Shown here in pieces: positions 14,045-26,082 of a DNA stretch of 64,000 bases. The first letter of the stretch is position 1. Every line of letters begins with the position of its first letter. This DNA is from Vigna angularis. Its lineage: Eukaryota > Streptophyta > Magnoliopsida > Fabales > Fabaceae. The translations under genes were made by a program, and so were the position numbers. The DNA lies in the NCBI RefSeq assembly GCF_016808095.1, contig NC_068975.1, positions 28,943,501 to 29,007,500 of the forward strand, in the 5' to 3' direction. The notes under the pieces were generated by a model that saw only the letters and a program-made list of their open reading frames with translations, was not told the DNA's origin and did not search any database.

Positions 14045-14099
14045 ATCTTGAAAGTGAATCGTATTCCATGAATATGATATCTATTTAGTGTGATTTGTA

Positions 14100-14285
14100 A
14101 CACACACATAGATCTCCACATTGAAGAAATATTATCTGTTTTGGGTCAAAGCCTCATAGATTTGCTTTTGATACTACTTCAAAATATCTCTTAATAATGA
14201 AGTTATCTTATGTGTATATAAACTCATGTCCATCTCCTATTTTATCTGATGTGAGATTTTGTTTGTACCTAATAATCTCGAGGAT
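14100..14285. mobile_element. Possible small LTR (TRIM-like) remnant
   Basis: Sequence with a TATATAAACTCATG stretch followed by CTGATGTGAGATTTTGTTTGTACC resembles short repeated LTR-type sequences I associate with legume genomes. No ends or target duplication were identified. It directly follows the plastid insertion. Confidence 0.25.
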
Positions 14286-14895
14286 GTACTACTTCACGGA
14301 TACACAAGAGAAAGTGATGATGAACTGCTTCCAATCAAAAGTGAAGCATGTCACTCAACAAAAAATCGTTTCTGTCATTTGAAATAAAATTTCATGTTTC
14401 CAAATTTCTGTAACCATTTGCTGTGAAGCTTTCAGAAATTTGTATGCCTAGTTGCATAGTGTGGATCCATTTCTTCTATAACCGTCCCACAGATATCCCA
14501 AAATTAATATAACTTTTCAATGTGCCGCCATTATGGTTGTTCTCTTTTCAAACAAAAAAAAATACTGATCATTATCACTAAGTTTATTGATTTTTTTAAA
14601 AATCATAAAATAGTTAAATTATCCTGATTATTATTAATTTTTTTTATAATTATAATTTTATTAAATTCATTATTATGTTGTATAATATAATAACTAATTA
14701 TATAATATAAAATATATAAGTTACTTTATATATACATATGTACTTATGATTTTTTTAATAAATAGTGGACTGAGTTTTTCTTTTTTGTTTCAAAAAAAAG
14801 ATATATGAGTGGATGGGGTACTCTCACCCGAGTGTATTTAATTACAGTTGACTAACCCGTGAATAATCTGCTGTGAATTAAGCCCATCGTAATTG

Positions 14896-14897
<2 letters not shown>
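14286..14897. other. Intergenic DNA before the GC-rich LTR
   Basis: AT-rich; nothing recognised until the TA tract. Confidence 0.6.

Positions 14898-14943
<46 letters not shown>
14898..14943. repeat. TA microsatellite, left half
   Basis: 46 bases of TA that end exactly where the GC-rich LTR begins. With 16616-16658 it was probably one tract split by the insertion. Confidence 0.9.
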
Positions 14944-14947
<4 letters not shown>

Positions 14948-15579
14948 TCGACGGTGTCCGAATGGACCCTGTAAAAACACACGAGCTTACTGTTGATGAT
15001 GGACGGGCGGATGACGAATTCTGAAGACGGGCGGATGAGTGATCACGAACGTCGGAAACGGGCGGACACTTTCAGCCGGATCCCACGAACCGAAGCAAGC
15101 TTCACTGGCGGGCGGCACCAAGATGGACGATCGCTCTGTGTTCCAAACCGGGAGGACGTCCTTCAATCCGGACGCTCGCTCTCTGCACCAAGCTGGACGG
15201 GCGTCCTCCCCTCCTGGCGGATGATCCTTTGCTTTCAGCTCCAAGCCGGGCGGGCGTCCTTCCTCTCCTTAGCGCTGCTCCACCCTCCCAGTGGGGAGGG
15301 GCCGGGTACCTGCTAAAGGCACTTCGACGCTCAAGTCAGTAATATGACAGGGCGTTGAATAATGCATGCATGTGTTGCGTTCTAAGCAATCTGTCCCGAA
15401 ATCATACCTGAGACCTTTATTTATACTGATCGTAATGGGCTTTTACCTTTTGGGGGCCTTCAAACGGCCCAATAATACCTTAATCTTTATTAAGGACTTA
15501 ATGTGTCATTAGCATTTAACCGTGTAATCATCGAAGTGCGTCGGTTGGGAATGATGGTCGGTCAGGGATGTTACCCTGG

Positions 15580-15720
15580 GTGGGCGTCCAGCTCTTGGGC
15601 GGACGATCCTTTGCTTGGGCGGACGTCCAATCCTTGGGCGGACGTCCAGTCCTTGGGCGAACGTCCTACTTTCTTGGGCGAACGTCCAGCTCTTGGGCGG
15701 ACGTTCCACCTTGGGCGGAC
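15580..15720. repeat. 19-bp minisatellite in the GC-rich LTR
   Basis: About seven imperfect copies of a 19-base unit TCCTTGGGCGGACGTCCAG, just to the left of the 17-bp array and clearly derived from the same GGCGGACG core. Confidence 0.8.
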
Positions 15721-15724
15721 GCCC

Positions 15725-15945
15725 CACATTGGGCGGACTTACCACATTGGCGGACGCTCCTCACTGGGCGGACGCTCCACTTTGGCGGACGCTCCACACT
15801 GGCGGACGCTCCATATTGGCGGACGCTCCACACTGGCGGACGCTCCACATTGGCGGACGCTCCACTTTGGCGGACGCTCCACACTGGCGGACGCTCCACA
15901 CTGGCGGACGCTCCACATTGGCGGACGTTCCACTTTGGGCGGACA
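15725..15945. repeat. 17-bp minisatellite in the GC-rich LTR
   Basis: About twelve copies of a 17-base unit TGGCGGACGCTCCACAC with small changes in the last four to five bases. Because 17 is not a multiple of three and the unit has no stop codon in several frames, long overlapping open frames appear on both strands. These are by-products of the repeat, not genes. Confidence 0.92.
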
Positions 15946-16610
15946 CTCCACTTCTCGGATGGTTGGCCGCTCGTTCGGTCCTGATTCCTGGGCGGACGTC
16001 CTTGGACGGTCGTCCGGTTTCTAAGGACGGACGGTCCTAGACTATTTGGCGGACGTCCGGATTACTGGGCGGGCGTGTCTTATGCCGGGAGGACCTATCA
16101 GTACATAAGCCCCCGAAGCCCGAGCATAATTTTATTGTGCGAAGGGGTTGTCCGTGCCTGGATGGGCGTCTTTTTGGAAAACCGCTGGATCCATGCAAAC
16201 TCGGACTAATGTTTATTTGGGCGTTCGGTCTTTGTTGCTTGACACGGGTGGCCGCTCGTCATTTTGAACGGACATGCCATCTTGGGTGGACGTTCGTCTT
16301 GATTGCCATCTTAGGGCGGACGTCCAAATGGCTGGACGCTTGTCCTGTTTTCCATTTTTGGACGGACGTTCCATCTTGGACGTCCCTTTTTGAGTGATTG
16401 GACGCTCGTTCAATCTTTAGGCGGACGTGCTACTTTAGATAGACGTCCGGTTCTTGTGTTATGCGAGTCGTCCAGGGTGGGCGCTCGACTTTGGTACTCA
16501 ACAGGGGTGAACGCTCGGCCTTGTGGCGCTCGAGCGGCCTTGGTCCTGATTGCCATTTTGGGGGGCGGCCTTGTTAACCGTTCGCTCTGTCTATGTGGGA
16601 GGACTTATCA

Positions 16611-16615
<5 letters not shown>

Positions 16616-16658
<43 letters not shown>
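16616..16658. repeat. TA microsatellite, right half
   Basis: 43 bases of TA immediately after the LTR end, the partner of 14898-14943. Confidence 0.9.
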
Positions 16659-16661
<3 letters not shown>

Positions 16662-19600
16662 TTAAAGATTATAATTTAGTAATACGTATTATTATACATA
16701 TTTAATTTGTGTCTATAAATTATACACTACTAATTAATAGAAGTGTGTACATATTTTTATATAAATATCGTTGAAAAGTGGAAGGGACCAGGGACCAGAA
16801 CCGGGGGACCTTTTCCCTTTGCCATCGGTTGAAAGGAAACACGCCGACTAGTAATGCCCACTAAAAGAGAAGAGAACGACGGACCTTTTATATAAAAATA
16901 AAATATTATATATACACATAATTATATTCTTACACTAGCTTTTATTATTTCTGTTTAAATGAATATAAATTTATTAATCAGTAACATAGATTACCTACTA
17001 CTAGTTTTATATTTATTTCCTGTTATACATTTACATTGGGTGTTATATTACTATATTTTCTTCTATTATATCTAAATAATTATAAATATTTAATTTACAT
17101 GTGATATTAGAAAGGTGTACTTTAATATAAATTTAAAAGTGATTTCAAGAAAAGAGGTCCATTGCAAAATAATATATTCAAAAATTAAAAATCATGAATT
17201 TATTAAATCAATTAACAATTCTTTGAAAAAAAAACTCGATAAAATAACTATTATTAATTTATAGAAATTTTACTGTGCTGTGTCAAATTATTCCAAAATT
17301 TAAGAGTATATATGCAGTTTTTATTGACTAAATGTTCCTTTTGGTTCTCTATACAAAAGTAGAGTGCCATTCGGTTCGCACCTATTGATTCTATTTCATT
17401 AAATATGTTATAATCAACTTACATGTGAATGTTTAGGTTCATTTTGTTACTTTGAATTTTAAATTTTAATATATAGTACAATTTTCGTAATATATTGAAA
17501 AAGTCTCCTTAGACACTCCTAACAGTCTTTATCTTGATAAAATATGATTTCTTGTAAGAGAATTGTGATTTAGATTAAATAGAGAAAGTTACGAATTAAC
17601 AGTATAAAGTAGTTTTACATTAGGATATAATAACAAACTATTGATAGGATAAGTTAGTTAGTTTACATATTTATAATTTTTAATATAATAGTAATAATAA
17701 TGATCGTGATTAGATTTACATGATTAAAAATAGACATGAAATTCTTAAAATATTAAGGAATCTAATTCAGTTGTTTGAGTAGATTGCGTAAACTGATATG
17801 CTGAATTCTGACGTAAAAAGTATCAAATTCTTAAAAGAATGATTTTTAAAAATCCAATAGTCATGGTTACTGGTAACGAAGAATCAATTAAAGATAAGCA
17901 AGGTGTTGGTTTTAATAAAAAGAAGTGTTGGTTTATTCTTAGGAGGGTTGATGATTGTAAAGGAAAACAAAGAACTGAAATTAAAAAAGAAATAAAAAAG
18001 GTGGTATTATTATGTTGCAATGGAAAAGAAAGCGACAGGTGAGTGTGGTTGAATGATAAGTTTAAAGGGCGCAGGTTCATTGTAAGGAACGGTGGGGAAG
18101 TGTCTTTCCAACAGTGTTCAGATGGAAGAATGTATGTTGTGTTGTGTGGGCATAACATCATACATAGTATTTTCAGATACCTTAATGCTGCAATCAAACT
18201 TTACTTCCATATCTTCCTCGCCGGTCTGCTTAGCTTCTTCGATGCACACGTGGTTCCTCTGTGGGCCCCATTTTTTGACTCCCAACTCATCATCTTCCTG
18301 CTAGAATCGTGAGCTACAAACATAACATTGCAACATCGCAAACGTGGCTCCACGATAAAAGCTTAAAAAGTCTTCGCACTGTTCTTTGTTTTCATGTGGA
18401 GTCCAGTTATGTACTTCCTCTTTTTGTACCACTGGAATACGTTTCTTATACCTATCTAACTCGTAAATTTTAATATTAATTCATGTAATGTAAAATAAAC
18501 AATAAACGCTCAATATTCAACATATTTGCTCGAGATAAACAAATATTTAAATCACATTTTTCTGTATTTGAATAAATTAAGCCATGTAGTATTACCTTAA
18601 TATAATGAACTAGCCGGCGCTAATTCACCTTGACTAGGTTTATTATTTTGGACGATAGGAAAAGAATAATACTTTTTGTCACGTTCCAATTATAAAAAAA
18701 TTCATTTTTTTGCAATTCGTTACGAAAACATTGATTATATAAGAAATAAACATTCTATTTTATGATTATTGTATACATAGTTATTTTCTTTACAAGCACG
18801 TGGTTATTAGTTTGGATTGTAGGCACACGTAATTCTGAAGAAAAGTCTTGAGCATAAGTCTTATGAGTGAAGAAATTTTTTTATTAGAAAAATATTTTAT
18901 ATTGGAGGAAAATGATAAGAATTAAAAGTTAACTAAAAAATAAAAATTTCTACATTATTATATAAACATTGGGCTTTACTTTATGATTTAGTGGGAATAT
19001 AATATAATATTAATATAATAGAATGGAACTGGTGGCAAGTTCTGAAGAGCTTTGTTGGGGACCACATTGAAGGGTTGTGGTGTAGGCACGCGGCCTACAA
19101 AGATACCGCGCCGCCACGACCATCTTGTTTCTCTCTCTACTATTCCTTCACGTTTTGCAACTCACAGTCTGCACGTGCAGTGTAGGATTTTACGAAAGAA
19201 CCCCTGAGGGCATCTTGGTTTGTATGGATTGGACTGAAAGTTGGTGATTTTGGATCATAGTGGAGGTGTGTTCGTACGAAATCCAACAAGGCGTGAGAGT
19301 TGGAATCGTACTTAGGTGGCAATTTAACCTTTATGATCATTAACCATCCTAATAATGGAGCCTTATGTTTTAACTTTTCTATGTTTTGTCTCCGAGGGCT
19401 AACTTCAACGTTGGGTGCCAATAATACAACACCACCTCTTAATATATTACATTTGCTTTCCACCTCTTTTCTAACGATCTAGAAACACTTTGCGGGCTTT
19501 GGTTCAGGTCCCATGGACAAGGTTTTTCAAGTGGGATTACTTATTACTTATATATAATAAATAACACTTATAATGGGGATTTCACATATGAGAAAAGGGT

Positions 19601-19963
19601 TCGGCTATGGAATCATTTATGCACACGTCTTTAGGCTATGATATAATTTAATTTACTTGTACTGTCATGCATCCATGATGCTCTTGCTAGCTACCTTGCT
19701 AGGGAATTAAGATGGCCGGAATCAAATAAAATAAAAACCGAACAAGATTAATAATTTCAAAGAATGAAATCTCTTGTAAAGAAAACTCAAATTACAAATA
19801 TTTCCCACACACCCCCTCTAAATTAAGGAAAAACTAAAAGAACAATAAAAAGTTGGTACAAAGTAAAGTAATTCACATTTTCCTTCCCTTTTCCCTTATA
19901 ATATTATCCTTAGTTTAAAATCTATGTTCATCGTGGATCCTACCTCTGTGTCCTACATATGAA
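16659..19963. other. Intergenic DNA 3' of the MYB gene
   Basis: No gene recognised. Open frames at 17823-18312 (both strands) and 19140-19463 (minus) match no family I know and lack flanking exons. Composition rises in GC around 18050-18310 and 19020-19480, so an unrecognised small or non-coding transcript cannot be excluded. Confidence 0.5.
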
Positions 19964-19969
19964 TTTATT
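19964..19969 (-). terminator. Possible poly(A) signal of the MYB gene
   Basis: AATAAA on the minus strand, about 120 bases past the MYB stop codon. This is a reasonable 3' UTR length, but plant poly(A) signals are weakly conserved. Confidence 0.35.
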
Positions 19970-20089
19970 CTATTTGCTTCCTCATTTTTCTAGCTACACT
20001 TATATGATTTTATCTTCTGTAAATTTCACGATATTGCCCATTCTGTTTTTTTCACCCCTTATGTAAATTCCCCGTCTCCGACCAATGTT

Positions 20090-21832
20090 TCATATGTTGT
20101 CAGTGAGTTGTTGGAACAGCAACATGTTTTCAACATTCCAGAAACCGTTGGATGTGTCCCCATTACTCTGAATCCATGGGGTGTTTGGTTCCATGGAATG
20201 GAAATCCAGCTGCTGAGAGAACAACCCCGATGGGCTTGTGATGCAATCCAAAAAACTGAGTTGATCTTGTGCTTGTTGGTAGTAATCAGGATTAGGGTTA
20301 TTGTGACTGTTACTGTTACTAACTGTGACATTATTGTAGTAATCCTGAGCCAACTCCGAGACAGGTGAAACCTGAGTCCCAAACGAGTCAGATGATGCAC
20401 CCGTGCTACTATTCTCTGGAGTGTAACTTTGTGAACCACCGAAGTTGTTGTTCATAATTGCTGGACTCAACATCATGTCCCCACTGTGCACCTCAAAACT
20501 GTTGTTAAGGTTGTTGTTGTTGCTGTAGTTGTATGTTATATTGTTGTTGGTGGTGATGGTTGTAGTAGCACTGGCAGAAGCCGTGGGAGAACGGACGGCG
20601 GCCGCAGCGGTGGTGGCGGCGGCGGCTTGAATGCGTTCCACCAGCCTCGGCATCCAAAGGTAGCGCATGGCATCCTTGAATTGCTTGCTATTCACGTCAC
20701 ATTTGAGCTGTTTGGCGTGCTTTTGAACACGAGTTCTCCAGTAATTCTTGATCTCGTTATCAGTTCTTCCAGGCAAGTATTGGGCAATTTTAGACCATCT
20801 GATGAATGAATATAAAAAAGCAAATGATCATCAAAATCTGAAAACATAAGTTAACTTAAAAAGTGGCCAAACGTTTGGTTGCATGAGTACACACTTTCGA
20901 AAAATGGTAAATGCAAAGATAGAGAAAAGGCAGAAGATATTTATGTTAATTATAGATATTTGATTTGTTTTCGTACCGGTTTCCCCAGCGGCCATGGAGC
21001 TCGAGAATGAGAAGCTGTTCTTCAAGAGTGATGTTGCCACGACGAACATCTGGGCGGAGATAATTCAACCATCTCAATCTGCAACTCTTGCCAGTTCGTT
21101 TGAGTCCTGCAATAGAAGAAATTGCTTGAATTGGTAAAGTCTTGAGGAAGTAACGAAGGAAATAAAGAAAGAGCATTTTGTTTTTTCTTTACGGTACTTT
21201 ATATTTTGAGTGTGCGATTTTTTAGTTGTGGTATCAATTCACACATCTTTTTTGAATTTTGGCAAAATGGGGATGCGGCCAAGCAAGTATCGACAACCTA
21301 TAATTACATATTTCATTTTTATGCCCCCACCACGAACAAGTATATGCCATTATAAAGTCGTACCCAAAATAATCCACTACCATATCATCATGCCCTTCTA
21401 CTTATATATTAGAAAACCGCAAACTTTGGCTTTTCCACCCAACAAATTGATTGGTGACGAAACGGGATGAGAGGTTAAGAGCTTTTCACAATCATATAGG
21501 TGTGGAAGATAGAGAGAGCCAGTGCTTGAAGAAAATAGTGGAACTAATTGCCGTCAACAATTGCAATCATCAAATATGTGCATCACTACTAGTATTGTAG
21601 TTTTATTATATTGGGATGAAAAGTCTAAGAAAGAAAAAAGAAAGTTATTATGTTATGTTATGTTACCGGCAGAACGTGCAAGGGAATTCCATCGACCTTC
21701 TCCGTGATTGGCAATGTAATTGATGAGAGCAAGGTCTTCATCGACGGTCCAAGGACCTCTTCGAAGGTCCATCTCATCGTCACTTTGGACTATGGTGCTT
21801 GGGGAGTTGCTTACCCTTCCTTTCACTTCCAT
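20090..21832 (-). CDS. R2R3-MYB transcription factor, MYB108/MYB78-like (subgroup 20)
   Basis: Nuclear DNA-binding transcription factor of 334 residues in three exons: 21832-21667 (166 bp), 21106-20977 (130 bp) and 20798-20090 (709 bp). All introns are GT-AG, and the 130-bp middle exon and codon phases are typical of R2R3-MYB genes. The start ATG at 21832 opens a short acidic leader. R2 spans about residues 25-74 with W28, W48 and W68. R3 spans about 78-122 with I81 in place of the first Trp, then W100 and W119. After R3 comes the subgroup-20 signature WMPRLVERI (147-155). An Ala/Thr/Asn-rich, probably disordered region follows, and the C-terminus has a W-N-x-E...Q-Q-L motif like that of MYB108/MYB78. 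Known relatives act in stress, jasmonate/ABA and senescence responses and in anther development; the role here is inferred. No break is visible. The exact orthologue is uncertain (MYB2, MYB78, MYB108 and MYB112 are close). Confidence 0.95.
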
Positions 21833-21966
21833 GATGACTCACCCACTTTCAAATAATTTTGATTGATTGATTCGAACCCAAAACAACAACAAAGATAGCT
21901 TTTGATCTAACTAGTGTGTTTGGGTTGAAGAGGTAAAGAAATCAAGAGAGAGAAACAGATAGATAG

Positions 21967-21969
<3 letters not shown>

Positions 21970-22025
<56 letters not shown>
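21970..22025 (-). repeat. (GA/CT)n microsatellite in the MYB 5' leader
   Basis: About 56 bases of uninterrupted GA on the plus strand, CT in the sense of the MYB transcript. It lies between the predicted TATA box and the start codon. CT-rich leaders are common in plant genes and can affect expression; here the tract is unusually long and pure and is likely length-polymorphic. Confidence 0.9.
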
Positions 22026-22027
<2 letters not shown>

Positions 22028-22065
22028 TTTGGCTTATTACGAAGAGGATAAAGAAGGGTGGAGCC

Positions 22066-22073
22066 TTTATATA
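22066..22073 (-). promoter_or_regulatory. TATA box of the MYB gene
   Basis: On the minus strand this reads TATATAAA, 234-241 bases upstream of the MYB start codon. A transcription start about 30 bases downstream (near 22035-22045) would give a leader of about 210 nt that contains the whole CT tract. No competing TATA box was seen closer to the ATG. The start site is inferred. Confidence 0.6.
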
Positions 22074-22293
22074 GATACTCAAGCATGAAGCTTTGAAAAT
22101 TTGCGAGAAAATTTAAAAATAAATAAATAAAAGAAAGAAAGGAGAAAACGATAGAGTTGGAAGAGATGATGAGAGAGAGAGAAAGAAGAAAGTAAGGTTA
22201 AGTAGTAAAAAGATAATGATTTAATTAACGAAAACTTAAACGAGTATTAGGAGGAAAATAATTATTATTATGGCTTGTAAGTAAGAAAAGGCT

Positions 22294-22321
22294 ACGAAGT
22301 TTGACGCTATAGTTTGACTTT
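22294..22321 (+). promoter_or_regulatory. Pair of TTTGAC (W-box-like) cores upstream of the MYB gene
   Basis: Two TTTGAC cores lie about 15 bases apart, roughly 220-250 bases upstream of the predicted TATA box. WRKY factors bind TTGAC[CT]. The second core is followed by T and fits; the first is followed by G and does not fully fit. Such short motifs arise often by chance. Confidence 0.3.
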
Positions 22322-22582
22322 TCCGGCTTCGTTGTGTGCGCGCGTGCGCTCTGTAACTCTATCAGTTGTTACGTGCTCATAATAATATTTTGCAGCCCCT
22401 TTTGTACACAATGGTTAACCTAGTTACAAATGAAAATAAAAAAAATGCATATTTAACTTTTCTAATAAAAAATATATATAATTTATTAAATTACTGTCAT
22501 TAAAGTGATGAATAGTATAATTGGCTTCTATATTATTAGTATTGAGTGTAGGAATTACATAATATTCTGATCTAAGGATTGG

Positions 22583-22586
<4 letters not shown>

Positions 22587-22639
<53 letters not shown>
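22587..22639. repeat. TA microsatellite upstream of the MYB gene
   Basis: About 53 bases of TA, some 520 bases upstream of the MYB TATA box. Confidence 0.9.
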
Positions 22640-22644
<5 letters not shown>

Positions 22645-25600
22645 TTTTTCATATTTTATTTGTCTGAAGTGTCTTAATTTTCTCCGTCGTCAAAATTTCT
22701 CTTATTATTTTCGGTGAAACTTTGCTTTCAATTTTCTGAATAATATTTTCTTAGTAGCACTTTGGTTTGTTATCGATTTATTTGAGTAGTTTTGTAGAAA
22801 TTTATTATTTGTCAATTAATGTGACTGAAACTTTGTGTTTTATGTAAACTTTACTAAGTGTAACTTTAACATAAAATCGTTTAAGCGTCAACAAATTATA
22901 TTTTAAGAAAATCCTACTTTAAAATTGACAGAGATTTTAACAATTTAACAGATGATTTGCTATCAGAAATAAAATATGCACGAAAATATGAATAAATTAA
23001 TAAATAGTGATGAAGTGAAAGAAACAAGAAGAAATAATAAAAAATCAATAAAAGGAATAAGTTTTTTGAAATACTTAAAAAAAAAACTTCAGAATTTGTG
23101 TAAGATAATATTAAATTATATATCTGTATACTAAGTACTTTTAAAAGAGGATTTTCATTTTTATAATTGAAGTTCAAGTGAATACTGGGGTTGTTGAGAG
23201 ATCCTCTATATCTGTTTTTCTTCTTAAATATGTTTCCAGATATTCCCCAATGACTTTACACCCCCTAGGATTCTAAATGCTTATTCCTCTCCTTTATCAC
23301 AATTAATTAACCTGAAAAAGTTCAATATCGTAATTAAATGATGCTTTAATTTTAAAAATTTATTATAATTTAATAGTGGGGCCAAATATAATTTATTAGT
23401 GGGACCAATAATTTAAATTTATTGCAATAATGATCCTATTCCCTTCCGTGAAAAAATGGTCCGTGAAAAAAAAAGACGAGAACGACTTAAGTTGTTTAAA
23501 ATTAGTCAATATCTTAGAAATTACAAGAGCATCTTAATATGAGAAAATTATAATTATTTTTTATTGGAAGAAGATGGATTTAAAATAACTGAGATATAGA
23601 ATTTTATTGAAAAAAAATGCGACTATAAACTCCTCCTTACATAATCCCTATAACATATAAGAAATCTAACAATTACATCAATCGATTACTTAAATTATTA
23701 CTATAATAGAAATGTTAATAAATTGTTGTTTATCAATTGAAAAATATAATTTAAATTATGGGCATAAAACTGTGTTCTGTCTTTTACATATAATTGTGAA
23801 TTTTTTGTTTAACAGAAAACTATCAAGTTTTATTTAGTGTAAGCTACATACAATTTATACGAAATTTGCTGTTGATGTAAAACATTTATCAAGTTTAATA
23901 GTGATTAGTATTTATAAAAAAATAATTGAGTAATATATTTTATATTTAGAAAATTCGAATCTGAAATCTTATTTATGAAATCTGAATATGTGTACTCTAT
24001 ATAGACCTTTTTTCGTTTGCATGAGTATATTTTTCTACTATAATAAATTTTGGGGTACCATCCAATGTTATCAGCAAAAATCTCAGCAACATCTATGGTC
24101 CTGATTTAATTTTTGCAATGAAAATAAGGATTATAAAATCTAACATCTTTGTCATAATTCAAAGGCCAAGGTTTCTTCTACATGTGCTATTAACTAGGAC
24201 GGCCACAATAAATTTTCCATTTATTCCTTTGAATTTTGACAATGAGAGGTGAGGGAACACCATCTACTAAAATCCCAGTTTAAAGTTACTTATTACTTTT
24301 TTTCTTCTCGATCGAGAATTACGTATACGATATCACCCTAATAAATAATCACTTCATTTAAGTTCAAATTATTTACATTTTTCTTTAAAAGCGAAGCTAG
24401 GTATTTTTTACAATCAAAACTGATATTTTTTTGTACATATATAATAAACTTTTAGTATTTAAATAACCACGGTCGAGTCCAAGTAACTGGTAATTATAAC
24501 CAGAAACTCCATTATATAGGTTCCTACATTGCTTACTGGGAAAAAATGGTACCTAGATTTCATTCCTTTCTAAATAAGGTAAGTCGTTTTGGAGAATAGG
24601 CTGAATTAATTGAATTGTTAATTTTTTTTTTCAAATTGCTTTAATTAGTAAAAATGCTACTTTAGATTTCTATAAATGCCACCATTACAGTACATTGGTA
24701 GCAGTCAATTGGATTGGACCACCAGAATATAGATCATAAAGTAATCCCACTTTACATTTTCTAGATAAAAAGATTAATTAAATTTAATCGCATGGCTTTC
24801 ACTCTTTAAAATATTACAAAATAGTAGCTAGCAAGAAACCAAAGAAAGAGTTTTTTTTCTTCTTCTCTCTTCCCCTTTAAAAAATTAGGGTGAAACGTGC
24901 CAATAATTGCACTATATATCTCAAACAACTCAAGGAGAGAAAAAAAAAGGAAAAAAATTTGAGTAATTACATAAACCCTTATGACCCATATGAAAATCAT
25001 GTATACTTTTACGTACCGACCAGTATGCTATATGTTCATATCATATCCAATGAGGCTGCTAGGGTTACAGGGCTGCTTCATAAGTTGAAATCAAAATGAA
25101 TAGAATTTTTTATTGGTAAAATGTATGAGCATTTGTTGTTTTGTCTGTAGTTTTATTATATAACCCAAATGCAAAGTGGGTGTGGAAGAAATCTAGAGTT
25201 CCATTGAATATCGACATGTATTAGATGATTTAATATTGACATATCTCTTAAAATATTGCCACAATCTCAGATTTTATATGCTTTGTATTATAAATTGAGT
25301 TTTGTTCTGGACCACCATATGATTATTATGAGCTTGCACTGGAATTTTTAATGTGATTGGGGGAAAAGAATGATGCATTGTTCCATGATTCGACCATTTT
25401 TCTCGAATTAGATTTCAGAAATCATTTTCTTAGGATAAGATTGCAAAGTCTCAAGGACAAGCTGTTTTGCTGGCTGCGTGGAATCTACATGCATGTTGTT
25501 TCATTATTATTAATTAGTATATCATAAAACTTTATAATACAAGTACTTGTTTATATATACGTATATATGTATATATACTAATATCTTTGTATATGCGCAT

Positions 25601-26077
25601 ATGGGTGATTATGATGATACGTATGGTCGTGAGCGACATCAATTTCATTACACGACAATCATGTGGCATCAGATGTAAAGTTTGAACATGAACTATGTTG
25701 GATAGTGTCCACGGGATTTCTGCTACTTTGTTGTTGAGTTTTATATTCGGTGTGCAGTAGTTTCTCTCTCAGGTTTTATATATTTTACTTTACTATATCA
25801 ACTTGTTGTTTCTTTCTCGGGATTCCCTGCGATTATAAGGAAACTATGATACTACGACAGAAATAGTTAATTTCAATTTTAAAACTAATTCCACCATGTA
25901 TAAAATGAAATAAATTTAATTACTTTTGAAAAAAAAAACTCTAAACAAATAGAATCCATGGTCGGTAGACATTGCAAAGATATTGATTGTTGCAGATTTG
26001 TCCTCTCGATTCTCGAGAGTGTGTTATTTTACTATTCACGAAAACTTAACATAAATATCAAGAGATTAATAATAAAA
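22640..26077. other. Intergenic DNA 5' of the MYB gene
   Basis: AT-rich, no gene recognised. Nothing with tRNA or miRNA precursor features was noticed by eye. Confidence 0.55.
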
Positions 26078-26082
26078 ATAAT

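Larger units (their letters stand above)
13020..14095 (+). other. Nuclear insertion of plastid DNA (NUPT)
   Basis: Contains, in plastid order, the 3' part of ycf2, a ycf15 relic and an inverted trnL-CAA, as in the plastid inverted repeat. Sequence between these also reads like the ycf2-trnL spacer. Substitutions, small indels and broken frames show it is an old nuclear copy, not plastid DNA. The left edge is set where ycf2-like protein similarity begins; the right edge is approximate. Confidence 0.9.
14944..16615 (-). mobile_element. GC-rich LTR (about 1.67 kb) inserted in a TA microsatellite
   Basis: On the minus strand it starts TGTACTGATAAGTCC and ends CACCGTCGAAACA, giving TG...CA ends. 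Both flanks are TATAT, consistent with a 5-bp duplication but uninformative inside a TA repeat. A TATAAATA box (15418-15425, minus) and the family motif CTGACTTGAGCGTCGAAGTG (about 15327-15346) tie it to the other LTRs. The body is much more GC-rich than the surroundings. A second copy of the terminal sequence (GGAGGACCTATCAGTACAT) occurs at 16087-16107, so the LTR may contain an internal duplication, or 16107-16615 may be a piece of a neighbouring copy. Confidence 0.75.

Noticed and set aside
15725..15945. Regular GC-rich repeats that recall a CRISPR array
   Set aside because: The repeats are contiguous 17-mers with no unique spacers, inside a plant LTR; there are no cas genes.
15503..16040. 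Overlapping open frames of 60-170 codons on both strands
   Set aside because: They come from a stop-free repeat unit whose length is not a multiple of three; no frame is preferred.
17823..18312. Overlapping frames on both strands near 18 kb
   Set aside because: No family resemblance, no matching exons and no consistent strand signal.
20108..20809. Plus-strand and alternate minus-strand frames over the MYB last exon
   Set aside because: These are shadow frames of the MYB coding sequence, which has clear family motifs and splice sites.
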